Assembly: GCF_025907915.1 (NCBI RefSeq)
Contig: NZ_JAPAAF010000034.1
Location: 1-49,095 of the forward strand
DNA length: 49,095 bases
Source: Gaoshiqia sediminis
GTDB lineage: Bacteria > Bacteroidota > Bacteroidia > Bacteroidales > Prolixibacteraceae
Direction: 5' to 3'
Made by a program: the position numbers and the translations under genes. Below the pieces are notes generated by a model that saw nothing but the letters and a program-made list of their open reading frames with translations, was not told the DNA's origin and made no database searches. Each line of letters opens with the position of its first letter. Within the stretch, counting starts at the first letter, position 1. This document shows, in pieces, positions 1-9,473 of this stretch.

Positions 1-34
1 AAAGCTCCTCTTTTGGGAGAGAAGCTTTTCGATT
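1..34 (-). terminator. Possible terminator downstream of the decarboxylase operon
   Basis: An imperfect hairpin (AAAGCT...AGCTTT arms around a CTC/GAG inner stem with a TTTT loop) lies just after the oadB-type stop codon. On the minus strand it would be followed by sequence outside the window, so the U-tract cannot be seen. Weak call. Confidence 0.35.
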
Positions 35-49
35 ATCAGGTGAATTTGA

Positions 50-1204
50 TTACATCAGGAAGCTCAACAGAATACCGGCAGCTACGGCAGAACCAATTAC
101 ACCGGCCACGTTTGGTCCCATGGCGTGCATGAGTAGGTGGTTAGTTTTATCGTACTGAAGACCTATTGTCTGCGAAATGCGGGCGCTGTCAGGAACGGCA
201 GAAACGCCCGAGTTACCGATCAGCGGATTGATTTTGTTTCCTTCTTTCAAAAATAAATTGAGGAATTTAACAAACAATACCCCCATCGTGGTTGCAATAA
301 CAAATGAAAGCGCTCCCAAGAAAAAAATACCTACTGACTTCATTGTCAGGAAGGTTGTTGCCTGAGTTGATGCTCCAACTGTTAAGCCAAGCAGAATGGT
401 AACAATATCGATTAGAGGTCCTTTGGCCGTGTCGGCCAAACGTTTCGTAACACCGCATTCTTTCAGCAGATTACCAAAGAATAGCATCCCCAGGAGCGGC
501 ATACCACTCGGCACAATAAAAGTCGTGAGCAACATCCCGGTGATGGCAAAGATGACTTTTTCGGTTTTCGAAACGGCGCGCGGCGGTTTCATACGAATTA
601 ACCGTTCTCTTTTATTCGTCAGCAGTTTCATAATTGGCGGCTGGATTACAGGTACCAGGGCCATGTATGAATACGCTGAAACAGCAATTGCCCCCATCAG
701 GTCTGGAGCCAGTTTGGATGAAATAAAGATCGCAGTTGGGCCATCGGCACCACCAATGATTCCGATTGCACCAGCTTCGGTAGGGCTAAAGCCCAGGGCG
801 AGCGCAATACAGTAGGCTCCGAAAATACCAAACTGGGCCGCAGCGCCAATTAAAATCAGTTTCGGATTTGAGATCAGCGAGGAGAAATCGGTCATTGCAC
901 CAATCCCCAGGAAAATCAGAGGCGGATAAACCCCTTGCGATACACCAAAATACAAGTAGTTTAAAACACTTCCGGATTCGTAAACACCTATCTTAAAGCC
1001 AGGTGCAAAGGCCACGTTCCCCACCAGAATACCAAAGCCAATAGGAATCAGTAGCATAGGCTCAAACTCCTTTGCAATAGCCAGATAAATAAAGACCAAA
1101 CCAATGGCAATCATAACCAGGTGGCCTACCGTCATATTTGCAAAAGCGGTAAACTGGAAGAACTGAGCAATGTTTTCAATGATAAAATCTACGAATGTAC
1201 CCAT
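50..1204 (-). CDS. Na+-translocating methylmalonyl-CoA/oxaloacetate decarboxylase, beta subunit
   Basis: Integral membrane subunit of the sodium-pumping biotin-dependent decarboxylases. It decarboxylates carboxybiotin and couples this to Na+ export. The 384-residue protein is almost entirely hydrophobic helices and carries the family signature GGADGPTAIF near residue 150, plus the N-terminal leader GHLVMIAIG. Its length is close to the usual 370-430. It is the last gene of a five-gene minus-strand operon and starts 3 bp after the biotin carrier gene. The neighbours (methylmalonyl-CoA epimerase and a propionyl-CoA-carboxylase-like alpha subunit) point to methylmalonyl-CoA rather than oxaloacetate as substrate; that choice is inference. 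OadB and MmdB cannot be told apart by motif alone. Confidence 0.93.
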   Translation of the reverse strand: MGTFVDFIIENIAQFFQFTAFANMTVGHLVMIAIGLVFIYLAIAKEFEPMLLIPIGFGILVGNVAFAPGFKIGVYESGSVLNYLYFGVSQGVYPPLIFLGIGAMTDFSSLISNPKLILIGAAAQFGIFGAYCIALALGFSPTEAGAIGIIGGADGPTAIFISSKLAPDLMGAIAVSAYSYMALVPVIQPPIMKLLTNKRERLIRMKPPRAVSKTEKVIFAITGMLLTTFIVPSGMPLLGMLFFGNLLKECGVTKRLADTAKGPLIDIVTILLGLTVGASTQATTFLTMKSVGIFFLGALSFVIATTMGVLFVKFLNLFLKEGNKINPLIGNSGVSAVPDSARISQTIGLQYDKTNHLLMHAMGPNVAGVIGSAVAAGILLSFLM

Positions 1205-1207
1205 ATC

Positions 1208-1651
1208 TTATTCTCCTATTACCATTAACACGTCACCTTCCATGACCGAAGCTCCGGTGTTAACCTTGATTGAAATAACTTTGCCTGCTTTGTCTGCTTC
1301 GATATTATTTTCCATTTTCATGGCTTCGAGCATCAACAGTTTTTGTCCTCTTTCGACCTTGTCGCCCTCTTTTACGAAAATTTCCAGGATAACGCCTGGC
1401 AGTGGCGACTTGATATTGCCTGCACCTTTAGGTGCCGACGGACTGCTGGTTTTTGCTTCAGTAGGGTGGGTGTCTGTTGAAGGAATAGCTTTCGGACGAA
1501 CCAGTTTCGGCGTTTTAGACGCTTTAATTTCCTTATCAACTTCAACTTTGTACATTGAACCATTAACTTCGATTTCAGCAATATTGTCTTCAATATTGAT
1601 AATCTCAGTTTCGTATTGGTTGCCGTTTATAGTAAATTTAAACTTTTTCAT
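1208..1651 (-). CDS. Biotin carboxyl carrier protein of the decarboxylase
   Basis: This 147-residue protein carries the biotinyl domain of the decarboxylase complex. The C-terminal half (residues 80-146) is a standard biotinyl fold with the EAMKMEN motif; the biotinylated lysine is K112. Residues 1-40 form a small beta-rich domain, joined by a Lys/Pro/Ser/Thr-rich flexible linker (about 41-78) that lets the biotin arm swing between the carboxyltransferase and the membrane beta subunit. It sits between the gamma and beta subunit genes with 12 and 3 bp spacing, so it is co-transcribed with them. Stand-alone carriers of this size are typical of methylmalonyl-CoA decarboxylases. Confidence 0.93.
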   Translation of the reverse strand: MKKFKFTINGNQYETEIINIEDNIAEIEVNGSMYKVEVDKEIKASKTPKLVRPKAIPSTDTHPTEAKTSSPSAPKGAGNIKSPLPGVILEIFVKEGDKVERGQKLLMLEAMKMENNIEADKAGKVISIKVNTGASVMEGDVLMVIGE

Positions 1652-1663
1652 TTTTGACGATTA

Positions 1664-2548
1664 TTAGCGGGGAGTTTTTCTTAATGTGTAAATTTTTGAA
1701 CTCCAGGGCGAATAAGTCCTGGAAACCTTTTTCATGGTCAGCACGGTATTTTCGAAGTCGTGCATTTCGGTTTGGTATAAATACAGGGCCATGGCAATGG
1801 CAGCATTTAACTCGCCCGAAATTTCCACTTCAGAAGGAACTACAGCGGCTTCTCCAACTTTTGGTTTGGCTTTCCGCGTACGTGTAAATTGACGCCCAAC
1901 AAGTTTATAAAAAACATAAAGCAGTGCCAGTGCCGAAAATACCACAAACATGGCCACAAGTGTCATCCCGAAGCCAATCGGGTCCATTTCAACAAATTTC
2001 TCCCCGGAAGAAACTTTCCGACTGTGATCGTTATTTGATCCCGGCGTAGTTTTCTCCTTGAATTCCCATTCGTTGGATTCCGGGCTAAGGCGGGCATAAG
2101 AAATATCCGGCTGATGTCCGCTGCCGATTTCCAATTTATCGAGCATGGTGCGGCCATTAGCATCAAACAGGGCAATGGTTTTTCCGTTGTCCAAACTAAA
2201 GTTCAGGTGGAAAATACCCCTACTTGGATGATTATCGGCAAAAAATACAATAAATCCCCTTGGCGCCATAGCAGTTTCGGGCGTACCTGTCGGAATCCAG
2301 TATTTTGTCGGATTATTCAGGTCGTCGGTGATAAAGCAGCCGCCAATATTGATGCTACTATACGAGGAGTTGGTGATCTCAATCCAGCCGCTGCGTTCAC
2401 CGTATTCGTCAACGTAGTTGGATTCGTTAAATACCAGAACTTCATTAAAACGCAAGTCGGAAGCATTTTGCGCATTCAGCGAATGGCCCGCCACAACCAG
2501 CAGTAAAACGACAATCCCGGCAAATAGCTGTTTAATTCTCTTTTGCAT
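1664..2548 (-). CDS. Lamin-tail-domain / OadG-like gamma subunit fusion
   Basis: A 294-residue protein with three parts. A signal peptide (about 1-26, ending in ALNAQ-like sequence) is followed by a lamin-tail-type beta domain (about 30-170, with features such as FNEVLVFN, GWIEITN, INIGGC and a G-rich turn). Then comes one transmembrane helix (about 193-216) and a cytoplasmic tail ending in RTYSPWSSKIYTLR, the ending seen in OadG-type gamma subunits of Bacteroidota. OadG normally has fewer than 100 residues and anchors and assembles the decarboxylase. Here the extra domain should face the periplasm. The position between the alpha subunit (9 bp gap) and the biotin carrier (12 bp gap) supports a subunit role. 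The function of the lamin-tail domain is unknown. Confidence 0.82.
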   Translation of the reverse strand: MQKRIKQLFAGIVVLLLVVAGHSLNAQNASDLRFNEVLVFNESNYVDEYGERSGWIEITNSSYSSINIGGCFITDDLNNPTKYWIPTGTPETAMAPRGFIVFFADNHPSRGIFHLNFSLDNGKTIALFDANGRTMLDKLEIGSGHQPDISYARLSPESNEWEFKEKTTPGSNNDHSRKVSSGEKFVEMDPIGFGMTLVAMFVVFSALALLYVFYKLVGRQFTRTRKAKPKVGEAAVVPSEVEISGELNAAIAMALYLYQTEMHDFENTVLTMKKVSRTYSPWSSKIYTLRKTPR

Positions 2549-2557
2549 GGTCGTTTT

Positions 2558-4117
2558 TTATAATGGAATATTGGTATGTTTTTTCGGAGGCATAACGTCT
2601 TTTTTCGTTGCCAAAGTTTGAAGGGCGCGGATAATCCGGAAACGGGTATTGCGCGGTTCAATCACATCATCGATGTAACCATATTTGGCCGCGTTATATG
2701 GGTTCGCAAATTTATCTTTATACTCATCTTCAGCTTGAGCAACAAACTCGGCACGTTCCTGAGCGTTTTCAATCTCCCTGATCTTTTTGCTCTGCAGCAC
2801 TTCAATAGCACCTTTGGGACCCATTACGGCAATTTCGCCGGTTGGCCACGAGTAGTTGATGTCGCCGCGCAGATGTTTGGAGCTCATCACACAATAAGCG
2901 CCACCGTATGATTTTCGAAGAATAACAGTCACTTTAGGAACAGTAGCCTCTCCATACGCAAACAATAACTTGGCACCGTGCGTGATAATGCCGCCGTATT
3001 CCTGAGCTGTTCCTGGCAAAAATCCGGGCACATCAACCAAGGTTACGATTGGAATGTTGAAAGCATCGCAAAAACGCACAAAACGGGCTGCTTTACGTGA
3101 TGCATTAATATCGAGCACCCCGGCCAGATAGTTTGGCTGGTTGGCTACAATTCCGGTTGAAATACCATTGAAACGGCCAAAACCAACAACAATGTTCTGG
3201 GCGTAGTTCCGGTGAACTTCCAAAAATTCGTTGTAGTCGGTTATTGAATGAATGACATCTTTTACATCATATGGCTTATTCGGATTATCCGGAATGACCT
3301 CGTTCAGGAAATCATCCAGACGGTCGATTGGGTCGTCGCACGGGGCAAGCGGGGCATCTTCGAGGTTATTTTGCGGCAAATAGCTCAACAGCTTGCGGAT
3401 CAACGCAATTCCTTCCGGTTCATCTTCGGCAATAAAATGAGATACGCCCGATTTAGAACCATGAACGCTTGCTCCACCCAGCTGCTCATCGGTAACATCC
3501 TCGCCGGTAACTGTTTTCACCACTTTAGGGCCGGTTACAAACATGTAGCTGGTGTCTTTGCTCATGATGATGTAATCGGTCAGGGCAGGTGAATAAACCG
3601 CACCGCCGGCGCAAGGACCAAAAATGGCCGAAATTTGCGGGATTACACCCGATGCCATGATGTTGCGTTCAAAAATTTCAGCATATCCGGCCAAAGCGGT
3701 TACACCTTCCTGAATACGGGCGCCACCGGAGTCGTTGATCCCGATAAGCGGAGCTCCAACTTTCAGCGCCATATCCATCACTTTGCATATTTTCTGTGCA
3801 AATGTTTCAGACAGCGAGCCGCCGAAAACCGTGAAATCCTGAGAGAAAACATACACGATACGGCCATCGATGGTACCTTGTCCGGTAACAACGCCATCGC
3901 CCAGAATCTTAGTTTTTTCGATTCCGAAGTTGTCACAACGGTGTGTGATAAACATGTCGAATTCTTCGAAACTGCCTTCATCCAACAATAAGTCGATTCG
4001 TTCGCGGGCAGTTAATTTTCCTTTTTGGTGTTGAGCTTCAATCCGTTTCTCGCCACCCCCCAGTTTGGCCTCTGCGCGGAGGTCAATGAGTTGTTTAATT
4101 TTATCCTGATTATTCAT
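2558..4117 (-). CDS. mmdA: Methylmalonyl-CoA decarboxylase alpha subunit (carboxyltransferase)
   Basis: A 519-residue carboxyltransferase of the propionyl-CoA carboxylase beta / MmdA family. It moves the carboxyl group from methylmalonyl-CoA to biotin. Visible signatures are GGARIQEGV, the oxyanion-hole motif [13 protein letters not shown] and the C-terminal YGGAYCVM. Length is typical (510-520). It lies 30 bp downstream of the epimerase and upstream of gamma, biotin-carrier and beta subunits. No biotin carboxylase gene is nearby, so a decarboxylase role is favoured over an ATP-dependent propionyl-CoA carboxylase. The product is propionyl-CoA, with Na+ export by the complex. Confidence 0.93.
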   Translation of the reverse strand: MNNQDKIKQLIDLRAEAKLGGGEKRIEAQHQKGKLTARERIDLLLDEGSFEEFDMFITHRCDNFGIEKTKILGDGVVTGQGTIDGRIVYVFSQDFTVFGGSLSETFAQKICKVMDMALKVGAPLIGINDSGGARIQEGVTALAGYAEIFERNIMASGVIPQISAIFGPCAGGAVYSPALTDYIIMSKDTSYMFVTGPKVVKTVTGEDVTDEQLGGASVHGSKSGVSHFIAEDEPEGIALIRKLLSYLPQNNLEDAPLAPCDDPIDRLDDFLNEVIPDNPNKPYDVKDVIHSITDYNEFLEVHRNYAQNIVVGFGRFNGISTGIVANQPNYLAGVLDINASRKAARFVRFCDAFNIPIVTLVDVPGFLPGTAQEYGGIITHGAKLLFAYGEATVPKVTVILRKSYGGAYCVMSSKHLRGDINYSWPTGEIAVMGPKGAIEVLQSKKIREIENAQERAEFVAQAEDEYKDKFANPYNAAKYGYIDDVIEPRNTRFRIIRALQTLATKKDVMPPKKHTNIPL

Positions 4118-4147
4118 TGTTGATATTTGATAGTTGGTAGTTGAAAT

Positions 4148-4549
4148 TTATTCTGAACAAAGCTCAGTTAATACGCCTAAAGTTGCTTTGGGATGAAGGA
4201 ACCCGATATTTAATCCTTCGGCGCCTTTACGACCGGTTTTATCGATGGCTGCAACGCCTTTTTCCTGCACCTCGCTCAGAGCTTCGTTGACATTGCTGAC
4301 CGCAAATGCCAGGTGATGGATCCCCTGCCCTTTCTTTTCGATAAATTTTCCTATCGGGCCTTCCGGATCGGTTGATTCCAATAATTCAATTTTGGTATCA
4401 CCCACTTTAAAGAAGGCTGTTTTTACTTTCTGGTCAGCTACTTCTTCCACGGCGTAGCATGTTAAACCCAGAACATTTTCATAATAAGGAATAGCCTCTT
4501 CCAAGCTGTTGACCGCGATTCCAATGTGTTCGATATGTGATATATCCAT
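4148..4549 (-). CDS. mce: Methylmalonyl-CoA epimerase
   Basis: A 133-residue vicinal-oxygen-chelate (VOC) protein that interconverts (2R)- and (2S)-methylmalonyl-CoA, linking the B12-dependent mutase to the decarboxylase. It shows the VOC pattern: HIEHIGIAV at the N-terminus and GIHHLAFAV in the second half supply metal-binding histidines, and a glutamate in KIELLE is a further likely ligand. Length matches the family (about 130-150). It is the first gene of the five-gene minus-strand operon. The 240 bp upstream to the next gene are A/T-rich, and I could not assign a promoter there with confidence. Confidence 0.93.
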   Translation of the reverse strand: MDISHIEHIGIAVNSLEEAIPYYENVLGLTCYAVEEVADQKVKTAFFKVGDTKIELLESTDPEGPIGKFIEKKGQGIHHLAFAVSNVNEALSEVQEKGVAAIDKTGRKGAEGLNIGFLHPKATLGVLTELCSE

Positions 4550-4747
4550 TTGTTGTGATATTAAATTGTTATAAAAAAATGCTTTCAGTATTTAAGATCG
4601 CACAGATAAACTTGATAAAACTTTTTTCTAACAAAAAGCTCAAAAATTCGAAATTACATGTGCGGAATTTTGTGCAGGATACTTAAAATGATGATTTTAT
4701 CTACTTAAAGTTCCTGTCTAATCAGTTAACGATTAATATGTATTTGT

Positions 4748-4773
4748 AAAAAAGGCAGGCCTCACGCCTGCCT
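4748..4773 (-). terminator. Rho-independent terminator of the CoA-transferase gene
   Basis: Perfect 8-bp stem AGGCAGGC/GCCTGCCT with a 5-nt loop (4753-4773). On the minus strand it is followed by a run of six T. It lies 16 bp past the CoA-transferase stop codon. Confidence 0.85.
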
Positions 4774-4788
4774 GTATCTTTGGCAATT

Positions 4789-6102
4789 TTAAACAGTGGT
4801 TTTTCCAACAAAATGGAAATGAGGGCCAAAACGTTCGAATGCAGCTTTGTCAAGCGCCTCCCGATGCTCGGGATGAGCAATAGAAATCAGCAGTTTTGCC
4901 CGTTCCTGCAAGGTTTTTCCATACAGGTTGACAGCACCGTATTCGGTAACGATCCAGTGCATATTGGCACGGGTACTTACTACTCCTGAGCCCGGCAACA
5001 AAATGGGGCTGATTTTGGAAACTCCTTTAGCAGTAACCGAAGGGATCGCAATAATTGGCTTTCCTCCTTTTGAATATCCGGCACCACGGATGAAGTCAAT
5101 TTGGCCGCCAACACCAGAATAGTGTGTTGTCCCGATTGAATCCGCACAAACCTGACCCGTCAGGTCGATGGCCAACGCTGAGTTAATTGCTGTAACTTTG
5201 TCCAACTGGCGAATGACGGCTACACTGTTGGTGTAACCTACATCCATCATGGCTACCATGGGGTTGTCGTCAATAAAGTCGTACAATTCTTTTGTTCCCA
5301 TCAGGAACGAAGCGACCATTTTGCCACGGTCGAGGTTTTTATGTTTACCGTTAACGATGCCCTTTTCAACAAGTGGAAGAATACCGTCAGCGAACATTTC
5401 GGTGTGTACCCCCAAATCTTTGTGGTTGCCCAGCTGAGCCAGAACGGCATTTGGAATACCGCCAATGCCCATTTGCAGACAAGCGCCATCTTCAACCAGT
5501 TCGGCCACATTTTTACCAATGGCGATTTCAGTTTCTGATAAAGGCGCCATGTCGTGAGCATACAGTTCAATGCTGTCTTCCACGAAAATGTCAATCTCGT
5601 TGATGTGGATCATGGCATCGCCCCAAGCGCGAGGTACGTTCGGGTTTACAGCAGCGATCACCACATCGGCAGTTTGCACGGCAGCCAGAGTTGCGTCAAC
5701 CGAAGTCCCCAACGACACGAAGCCGTGTTTATCGGGAGTAGAACACATGATCATGGCCACATTCACTTTTGTGTACCCTTCACGGATCAGTTTTTGGGTT
5801 TCGCTGAGGAAAACAGGAATATAGTCGGCATAACCGGCTTGCGTTTGTTTACGCAGGTTTCCGCCAACAAAGAATTGTTCGGGAACGAAAATCCCCTCAA
5901 ACTCAGGATTGGCATATTCTACTTTGCCTTCAACGTGGATGTGTTGGATTTTTACATCATAAAGTTCTCCGTTACGTCCGCGTTCAACCATCGGTTTTAT
6001 AAGTGTATGGGGCGTAACAGCCACACTACTCAGATGAACACGATCGCCGGATTTTATCACTTTTACAGCCTCGTCGGGTGTAACGTATTTGATTTGTTTC
6101 AT
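4789..6102 (-). CDS. Acyl-CoA:carboxylate CoA-transferase (acetyl-CoA hydrolase/transferase family)
   Basis: A 437-residue class I CoA-transferase of the acetyl-CoA hydrolase/4-hydroxybutyrate CoA-transferase family. The CoA-oxyanion-hole segment MGIGGIPNAVL (211-221) and the HTEMFADG motif, with catalytic-type Glu235, are present. These enzymes swap CoA between short acids through a glutamyl-CoA intermediate. Next to the methylmalonyl-CoA decarboxylase operon, a propionyl-CoA:succinate (or acetate) transferase role closing the succinate-to-propionate cycle is likely, but substrate preference cannot be read from sequence. It has its own terminator and a candidate promoter, so it is probably transcribed alone. 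Confidence 0.85.
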   Translation of the reverse strand: MKQIKYVTPDEAVKVIKSGDRVHLSSVAVTPHTLIKPMVERGRNGELYDVKIQHIHVEGKVEYANPEFEGIFVPEQFFVGGNLRKQTQAGYADYIPVFLSETQKLIREGYTKVNVAMIMCSTPDKHGFVSLGTSVDATLAAVQTADVVIAAVNPNVPRAWGDAMIHINEIDIFVEDSIELYAHDMAPLSETEIAIGKNVAELVEDGACLQMGIGGIPNAVLAQLGNHKDLGVHTEMFADGILPLVEKGIVNGKHKNLDRGKMVASFLMGTKELYDFIDDNPMVAMMDVGYTNSVAVIRQLDKVTAINSALAIDLTGQVCADSIGTTHYSGVGGQIDFIRGAGYSKGGKPIIAIPSVTAKGVSKISPILLPGSGVVSTRANMHWIVTEYGAVNLYGKTLQERAKLLISIAHPEHREALDKAAFERFGPHFHFVGKTTV

Positions 6103-6141
6103 AATTGTGAATTAGAATAGATTGCGCTCTGAAATTTGCGG

Positions 6142-6149
6142 CAAATATA
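6142..6149 (-). promoter_or_regulatory. Candidate Bacteroidota -7 element for the CoA-transferase gene
   Basis: The minus strand reads TATATTTG, a perfect match to the TAnnTTTG consensus, about 40 nt before the start codon. No clear -33 TTG is seen. Confidence 0.5.
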
Positions 6150-6305
6150 GAAATTTAAAGATGAAAGGCCTTGGAAAGAAGGTTATTTAAACGTGATCTA
6201 AGGAAGGGCCGAGCGTATTTAAATTTAATGTTAAGAATGCTTTGAAAAAGCGTTCTAATTTGCAGTATTAGCGGACAATACAATCCTTAATTCTGATTAT
6301 ACAAT

Positions 6306-6345
6306 AAAAAAAGAGCAGATACTTTCAGTCGAATCTGCCCCTCTT
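6306..6345 (-). terminator. Terminator downstream of elbB
   Basis: On the minus strand GCAGAT...ATCTGC forms a stem followed by seven T just after the elbB stop codon. Confidence 0.7.
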
Positions 6346-6353
6346 CGATGTTA

Positions 6354-7016
6354 TTAGCCGATCAAGCTCAGAATCGTCTCTACGACATTTTTAGCGCCAT
6401 CGTAAATCTGGTCGATGGTGGCATCGAGCATGTAGCAAGGCGAGGTTACCAACTTATACCTTGGATCCACCACTACATCTCCGTGAGAAGAAGGAATATG
6501 CTTTCCGCCCATCTTTTTAATTGCTTCAGCAGTGTCAAGGTCCTGCCCGATGGTGACTTCGGCATCGCCCAGGATTTTGGCAATTACTACCGGTGAAATA
6601 CATAAAGCGCCGATCGGTTTACCGGCATCCACGGTGGTTTTAACTGCCCTTTCAACATCGGCATTAACCGTGCAATTGGACCCGTAGAAGGCAAAATTGC
6701 TCAGGTTTTTAGCTACCCCAAACCCGCCCGGAAAGATCAGCGCGTCAAAACCGGCAGGTGTATAATCTTTCAGGTCTTTGATTTTTCCACGGGCTATCCG
6801 GGCCGATTCAACCAATACATTTCGGTTTTCATCTGTCGCTTCACCCGTAAGGTGATTGACAACGTGGGCCTGCGGAATATTGGGAGCAAAAATTTCGTAT
6901 TGTGCTCCCGCACGTGCGACAGCCAGAATGGTGAGGATTGCTTCATGAATTTCGGCGCCATCAAACACCCCACAGCCGGACAAAACGATTGCTATTTTCT
7001 TTGTTTCGGACATCAT
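6354..7016 (-). CDS. elbB: Isoprenoid biosynthesis glyoxalase ElbB (DJ-1/PfpI superfamily)
   Basis: A 220-residue member of the ElbB branch of the DJ-1/PfpI superfamily. The family opening (VLSGCGVFDGAEIHEA, residues 11-26), the FPGGFG turn and the nucleophile-elbow cysteine C139 in GALCISP are all present. E. coli ElbB has weak glyoxalase activity; its physiological role is unsettled. Length is typical (217-220). The gene is single, with a terminator after it and a 155-bp gap before it. I see no functional link to the neighbours. Confidence 0.9.
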   Translation of the reverse strand: MMSETKKIAIVLSGCGVFDGAEIHEAILTILAVARAGAQYEIFAPNIPQAHVVNHLTGEATDENRNVLVESARIARGKIKDLKDYTPAGFDALIFPGGFGVAKNLSNFAFYGSNCTVNADVERAVKTTVDAGKPIGALCISPVVIAKILGDAEVTIGQDLDTAEAIKKMGGKHIPSSHGDVVVDPRYKLVTSPCYMLDATIDQIYDGAKNVVETILSLIG

Positions 7017-7171
7017 GTTTAATTTTTGGTTTCCTAAAATTACACATTTTCGAAGAACCGGCCTTCCTGAATTTTCAATTCAAGGACATGCCAACTACTG
7101 CTGTAGAATGAATCCTCCCCCTCCTCAAAACCAAAATTCTTTTGATCATTGACTTTTCCCTTTTTACTTTT

Positions 7172-8089
7172 CTAACTGATATCCTCCAAATTGTAGGGTG
7201 TTTCCTGGTACACGTAATAGTTCAGCCAATTATTAAACAGCAGGTTGGCAGCCGACCTCCATCTCAACACCGGTTTCTTTTCCGGGTCGTCATCCGGATA
7301 ATAATTTTTGGGGATCTCGATAGGCATATTTTTGGATAAATCCCGTTTGTATTCATTATTTAATGTATCGCGCGAGTACTCGGCATGTCCGGTGATGAAA
7401 ATCTGACGCCCGTTTTTGGCCATCACCATGTTCACCCCGGAATCTTCGGATGACGAAATGATTTCCAATTCGGAAACCTTAACGATGTCCTCGGCCCTGA
7501 TTTCAGTATGCCGGGAATGGGGTACGTAATATTCATCGTCGAACCCCCTAAAAATGGGCAATTTGTTGTCTGAAACCTGGTGTTTGAACACGCCAAACAT
7601 TTTTTTGCTTAACGGATATTTCGGAATGCCGTAAAAATGGAACAAGGCGGCTTGCGATGCCCAACAAATAAAAAACGATGATGTTACATGGTGAACCGAC
7701 CAATCTAAAATTTCTTTCATTTCCCCCCAATAAGTTACCTCTTCAAAAGGAAGGTGTTCCACCGGGGCGCCTGTAATGATCATGCCATCATATTTTTTGT
7801 TTTTTATCTGGTCAAACGTTTTATAAAACATCCTCATGTGTTCGGCCGGTGTGTTTTTATGCTCGTGATCCTTGATTTTCAGAAAATCAATTTCAATTTG
7901 TAGCGGCGAATTGGATAAAACCCGCAGCAAATCAGTTTCTGTCGTAATTTTCAAGGGCATCAGGTTAAGTATGACAATTTTTAAGGGTCGGATATCCTGA
8001 TGGCTAGCCCGGGTTTCGTCAATCACAAAAATGTTTTCCTTGAGCAACAACTCAATGGCCGGTAATTTATCCGGAATATTTAATGGCAT
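7172..8089 (-). CDS. metA: Homoserine O-acetyltransferase (MetA family)
   Basis: A 305-residue MetA-family acyltransferase, the first committed step of methionine synthesis. The catalytic triad is visible: C142 in FFICWASQA, and H235 and E237 in GHAEYSRDTL. Residue 111 is glutamate (GAPVEHL) where E. coli MetA has glycine. Glutamate at this site is associated with acetyl-CoA rather than succinyl-CoA use, so the product should be O-acetylhomoserine. This fits the O-acetylhomoserine sulfhydrylase just upstream in the operon. It is the last gene of the ask-metY-metA set, 58 bp after metY with a hairpin between them. Confidence 0.93.
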   Translation of the reverse strand: MPLNIPDKLPAIELLLKENIFVIDETRASHQDIRPLKIVILNLMPLKITTETDLLRVLSNSPLQIEIDFLKIKDHEHKNTPAEHMRMFYKTFDQIKNKKYDGMIITGAPVEHLPFEEVTYWGEMKEILDWSVHHVTSSFFICWASQAALFHFYGIPKYPLSKKMFGVFKHQVSDNKLPIFRGFDDEYYVPHSRHTEIRAEDIVKVSELEIISSSEDSGVNMVMAKNGRQIFITGHAEYSRDTLNNEYKRDLSKNMPIEIPKNYYPDDDPEKKPVLRWRSAANLLFNNWLNYYVYQETPYNLEDIS

Positions 8090-8112
8090 AATCTGTATTT
8101 TTTAGAATTAAA

Positions 8113-8136
8113 TCCCGGATGCTTTCGCACCCGGGA
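8113..8136 (-). terminator. Hairpin between metY and metA (possible attenuator or partial terminator)
   Basis: A stem of about 9 bp with one mismatch, loop TTTC, sits between the metY stop and the metA start. On the minus strand it is followed by TTTAATTCT. It could lower metA expression or stabilise the metY mRNA end. Confidence 0.5.
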
Positions 8137-8147
8137 AAGGTATCTTG

Positions 8148-9473
<1,326 letters not shown>

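Noticed and set aside
2558-4117. Propionyl-CoA carboxylase beta subunit
   Set aside because: No biotin carboxylase is present, and membrane beta and gamma decarboxylase subunits are in the same operon.
5554-6120. A 188-codon plus-strand frame opposite the CoA-transferase gene
   Set aside because: It is the antisense of a clear conserved gene and shows no family features.
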